Below, in pieces: positions 61,997 through 64,000 of a stretch of 64,000 nucleotides of DNA. Position 1 is the first letter of the stretch. Every line of letters starts with the position of its first letter. The translations under genes were made by a program, and so were the position numbers. The notes below the pieces were generated by a model. It was not told the DNA's origin and did not search any database. It was given only the letters and a program-made list of their open reading frames with translations. Source of the stretch: Bacteroidaceae bacterium (GTDB lineage: Bacteria > Bacteroidota > Bacteroidia > Bacteroidales > Bacteroidaceae); contig JAFTAJ010000036.1 in the NCBI GenBank assembly GCA_017458585.1, forward strand, positions 56,869 through 120,868, read 5' to 3'.

Positions 61997-62069
61997 GACG
62001 ACTAGCTCGGCTAATGCCCCTATAGCCGATCTTCTCTATGCAGAAACAAACCTAGGGCAATAGGTTAAT

Positions 62070-62624
62070 TTATTCAATCAATTCAAACATCACCCCATCT
62101 CTTTTTCCACAGACATAAGCAATAGTTGGATGCTCTCCCTGACACAAATCATCTAAATATAAGGGTTCTTTTTCGACAATCAAACTACACTTAAAAGTAT
62201 CGCCTTCATGCAGTCGTGTTCCTTCGGATGATACTACTCTGAACTTCAGTTCACCCAGGTATTCTATGTCGCACACCCTGCCAGGTTGCCATATCAGTCG
62301 TATCTTGTCACCGCGTTTCAACTCCTCTGCAACACTCAGTCTCCTGCCCAAGACAGGACTGCTCTGCTGTTCCTTAGGTAGCAACGCATTGTTTTGGTAT
62401 TCCTGCCAATTCTTATAACCAAGGAATTGTGAAAGAATATCAAAAGTACTATCGCGAGGAGTAGAACCATCATCAACATACCCCCACACTCGCATCAGAG
62501 TAGTACGACCAATCATCACATGCAACCGTGCAAAGATGCGCTCCGCCAGCTGCTCAAAATCCTTGGGACTTTGCAGGGGGCGGCTAAACAACGCATCTAT
62601 CTCATTGCATAGCCGTTTTCTCAT
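62070..62624 (-). CDS. Kinase-linked protein with HTH-like N-terminus, unknown function
   Basis: 184 residues. The N-terminus (about 1-75) has a helical motif, RTTLMRVWGYVDDGSTPRDS followed by TFDILSQFLGYKNWQEY, seen at the start of many Bacteroidota proteins and probably a small helix-turn-helix-like domain. The C-terminal half (about 95-184) is beta-rich (GDKIRLIWQPGRVCDIEYLG, TFKCSLIVEKEPLYL). It overlaps the kinase stop by 23 bases and so is translated with it. It may be a phosphorylation target or effector of the kinase. Confidence 0.65.
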   Translation of the reverse strand: MRKRLCNEIDALFSRPLQSPKDFEQLAERIFARLHVMIGRTTLMRVWGYVDDGSTPRDSTFDILSQFLGYKNWQEYQNNALLPKEQQSSPVLGRRLSVAEELKRGDKIRLIWQPGRVCDIEYLGELKFRVVSSEGTRLHEGDTFKCSLIVEKEPLYLDDLCQGEHPTIAYVCGKRDGVMFELIE

Positions 62625-63921
62625 ACTTTGTCAATAAAACATTATACTTTTCCATCATCTTCATCTGCCATTTTCCATACACATCAGAGATGACTTCCTC
62701 TATCTTTTCCTTCTCCATTACTGTAAACTCATTGCCAAGCCCCTTCATATATCGTGCGCAGGCAGAGTCCGGTTCAAAAACCCTTTCCCATATATCATTT
62801 CGGAAATACGCAAGGCTCGACAATGTGTCCAAATGCTGCTCTATACCCGTAGCCTTGATAGCTTTCTCTACCTCTTTCTTGCCGTGGGATATTGCATCAT
62901 CTATATGTCGCTGATGTGCCGAGGTGGTGTCGTCAAGCGGAGTGGTATAAATAACCGCCGACTTCACCTCATTCCTTACTCCTTCCTCCTCATTCCTCAC
63001 TCCTAATTCCTCACTCCTAACATCTAATTCCTCACTCCTAACTCCTGTCTCCTCCCCTTTGTATAGCCCCACAAAGCCAAGGGTAACTAGTGGCACAAGC
63101 ATAGCAATTATGATTGCGGCCCTCTGCCACATGCGGCTACCATTCCTACGCATAGCACCAAGCAGTTCCTGTGCAGTCTGGAAGCGTCGATTTGCAGGCA
63201 ACAGACATTTCTTTATTATACGACGATAGCCATAGCCCAGGTCCATCTTTCCGAGCACCACACCTAAGCTATAGATGTCGTTACGCACATCAGCAACAGA
63301 TTTCTCACTCTGTTCTGGAGACATATACCCTATAGTCCCCGCCGGTTGTTTTAATATTGTATGACTATCCGTGTCAGCGAGTCCGAAATCTATCAACTTC
63401 ACATTCTTGCCGTTGTGAGTAATGATTATGTTCTCTGGTTTCAGGTCACGGTGTACAATGCCTTTAGAGTGGACATACGCTACAGTCTCTGTCAGCTCCA
63501 AGGCCACACTGCGCCGCCCCTCGCGTGGAGGGTTGGTGCGCAGCCACTCACACAATGTTATGCCATCCACATACTCCATCACTATGCACTCGCCTAGTCC
63601 GTCCACCGTCTCAATACCCGAGACGGACACCACTCCTGGGTGCTGCATCTGAGCCAAAATCTCCAATTCCTTGCGTAGGCGGTTACGATAGGCCGTCTCA
63701 TCAGCCACCTCATCACGCAAGCCCTTCAGCAGCCACCATCGCCCATAGCGCTTAGCCATGGCGACAACATTCACATCCGACGTGCTCAACACTTCCACAT
63801 CAGTGAATGTGCAGTCTATACCTTCGTATGCATCTGTAAGATAGCCTGAGGCCGAGTTGTTGTAAATAGTAATTGAAAAGTATACCACTATAATAATTGA
63901 AAAGTATACCATGTAGGTCAT
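62602..63921 (-). CDS. Membrane-bound Hanks-type serine/threonine protein kinase
   Basis: About 439 residues. Kinase domain: Lys in WWLLKGLRDE, catalytic loop HRDLKPENI, IDFGLAD (DFG), GTIGYMSPEQ (APE-type) and YSLGVVLGK. A membrane segment (IIIAMLVPLVTLGFVGLY) follows, then a linker of EETGVRSEELDVRSEELGV repeats encoded at 62970-63056, then an external-side helical domain without PASTA repeats. The glycine loop is degenerate. The start is uncertain: ATGs at 63921 and 63912, with a 24-bp tandem duplication just downstream (63865-63912) that keeps the frame. The partner gene overlaps the end. Confidence 0.85.
   Translation of the reverse strand: MTYMVYFSIIIVVYFSITIYNNSASGYLTDAYEGIDCTFTDVEVLSTSDVNVVAMAKRYGRWWLLKGLRDEVADETAYRNRLRKELEILAQMQHPGVVSVSGIETVDGLGECIVMEYVDGITLCEWLRTNPPREGRRSVALELTETVAYVHSKGIVHRDLKPENIIITHNGKNVKLIDFGLADTDSHTILKQPAGTIGYMSPEQSEKSVADVRNDIYSLGVVLGKMDLGYGYRRIIKKCLLPANRRFQTAQELLGAMRRNGSRMWQRAAIIIAMLVPLVTLGFVGLYKGEETGVRSEELDVRSEELGVRNEEEGVRNEVKSAVIYTTPLDDTTSAHQRHIDDAISHGKKEVEKAIKATGIEQHLDTLSSLAYFRNDIWERVFEPDSACARYMKGLGNEFTVMEKEKIEEVISDVYGKWQMKMMEKYNVLLTKYEKTAMQ
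62970..63056 (-). repeat. In-frame CTCACTCCTAA-type repeats in the kinase linker
   Basis: About five near-copies of ATTCCTCACTCCTAA (plus strand) in tandem, encoding the RSEEL/RNEE repeats just after the membrane segment. Same class of short repeats as elsewhere in the window. Confidence 0.75.
63865..63912 (-). repeat. 24-bp tandem duplication at the kinase start
   Basis: Units 63865-63888 and 63889-63912 agree at 21 of 24 bases. On the minus strand they read (A/G)TGGTATACTTTTCAATTA..., so the first unit begins with ATG and the second with GTG. The duplication keeps the reading frame and gives the peptide VYFSIIIV-VYFSITIY. Confidence 0.7.
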
Positions 63922-64000
63922 AGGATTTACGTTATAATAGTAGTTAATATGAGTGCTGTTTAACGTACAAAGAGAAAAGATGATCGACATGGACAAAAAA

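Noticed and set aside
1..64000. CRISPR arrays, insertion sequences, rRNA operons
   Set aside because: No regularly spaced repeat with unique spacers, no transposase and no rRNA sequence was seen; the direct repeats noted are tandem, intragenic or paired.

Overview
The window is a piece of a Bacteroidota chromosome, most likely Prevotellaceae or a close relative in the Bacteroidales. The evidence is family content (DUF4924, DUF4294, DUF2851, C10 peptidase with Listeria-Bacteroides repeats, a PorZ-like type IX secretion protein, YitT, Bacteroidota-type LepB), a near absence of Shine-Dalgarno sequences, and a recurring promoter element TAnnTTTG, sometimes with TTTG 18-21 bases upstream. That is the known Bacteroides -33/-7 promoter. 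Gene identities come from reading motifs by eye; no database search was run.

Layout. 1-6945 (minus) is a tight seven-gene run: LysE-type exporter, DUF4924, rfbD, prfC, tsaC, ClC channel, fmt (cut by the left edge). 7233-8478 holds an ECF sigma factor, a 39-codon ORF behind a long hairpin, and trxA. 8558-12875 has a glycosyltransferase, mtaB, a 56-residue lipoprotein, tRNA-Leu(CAA) and a PBP4-type carboxypeptidase. 12962-19791 (plus) has nadB, an SGNH hydrolase, a small secreted protein and dnaE. 19844-26144 (minus) has a large dockerin-type secreted protein, PAP2, an epimerase and a sirtuin. rnr (plus) follows. 28524-36571 (minus) is a six-gene run: a PurF homologue without its catalytic cysteine, a tiny lipoprotein, a GH2 enzyme, another lipoprotein, a ThiF/MoeB-like protein and a C10 protease. 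Then come tRNA-Arg(CCU), xerD (minus), aroQ, an O-methyltransferase, and leuS-yitT-rdgB-porZ-tyrS (plus).

47450-52057 (minus) holds nadA, a radical SAM protein, a helix-hairpin-helix outer-membrane-like protein and DUF4294. From 52142 to 61713 everything is on plus: a SpoU methyltransferase, a 516-bp AT-rich gap with at least eight TTTTCCAC-like (DnaA-box-like) sites, a zinc-ribbon membrane protein, two tandem paralogous lipoproteins, dapB, lepB, an esterase, DUF2851, a CNNM/CBS protein and a PIN toxin with its presumed antitoxin. The window ends with a minus-strand Ser/Thr kinase and a partner gene.

Functional threads. Translation: fmt, prfC, tsaC with mtaB (t6A then ms2t6A at tRNA A37), leuS, tyrS and two tRNAs. 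NAD: nadA and nadB in separate places. Cell surface and secretion: lepB, PorZ-like, lipoproteins, C10 protease, dockerin protein. The most unusual items are the candidate replication origin at 52.7-53.1 kb, the cysteine-less PurF homologue, the toxin-antitoxin pair bracketed by two copies of a composite repeat, and short GTTCAA/AGAGTT-type repeats that run into several coding sequences.
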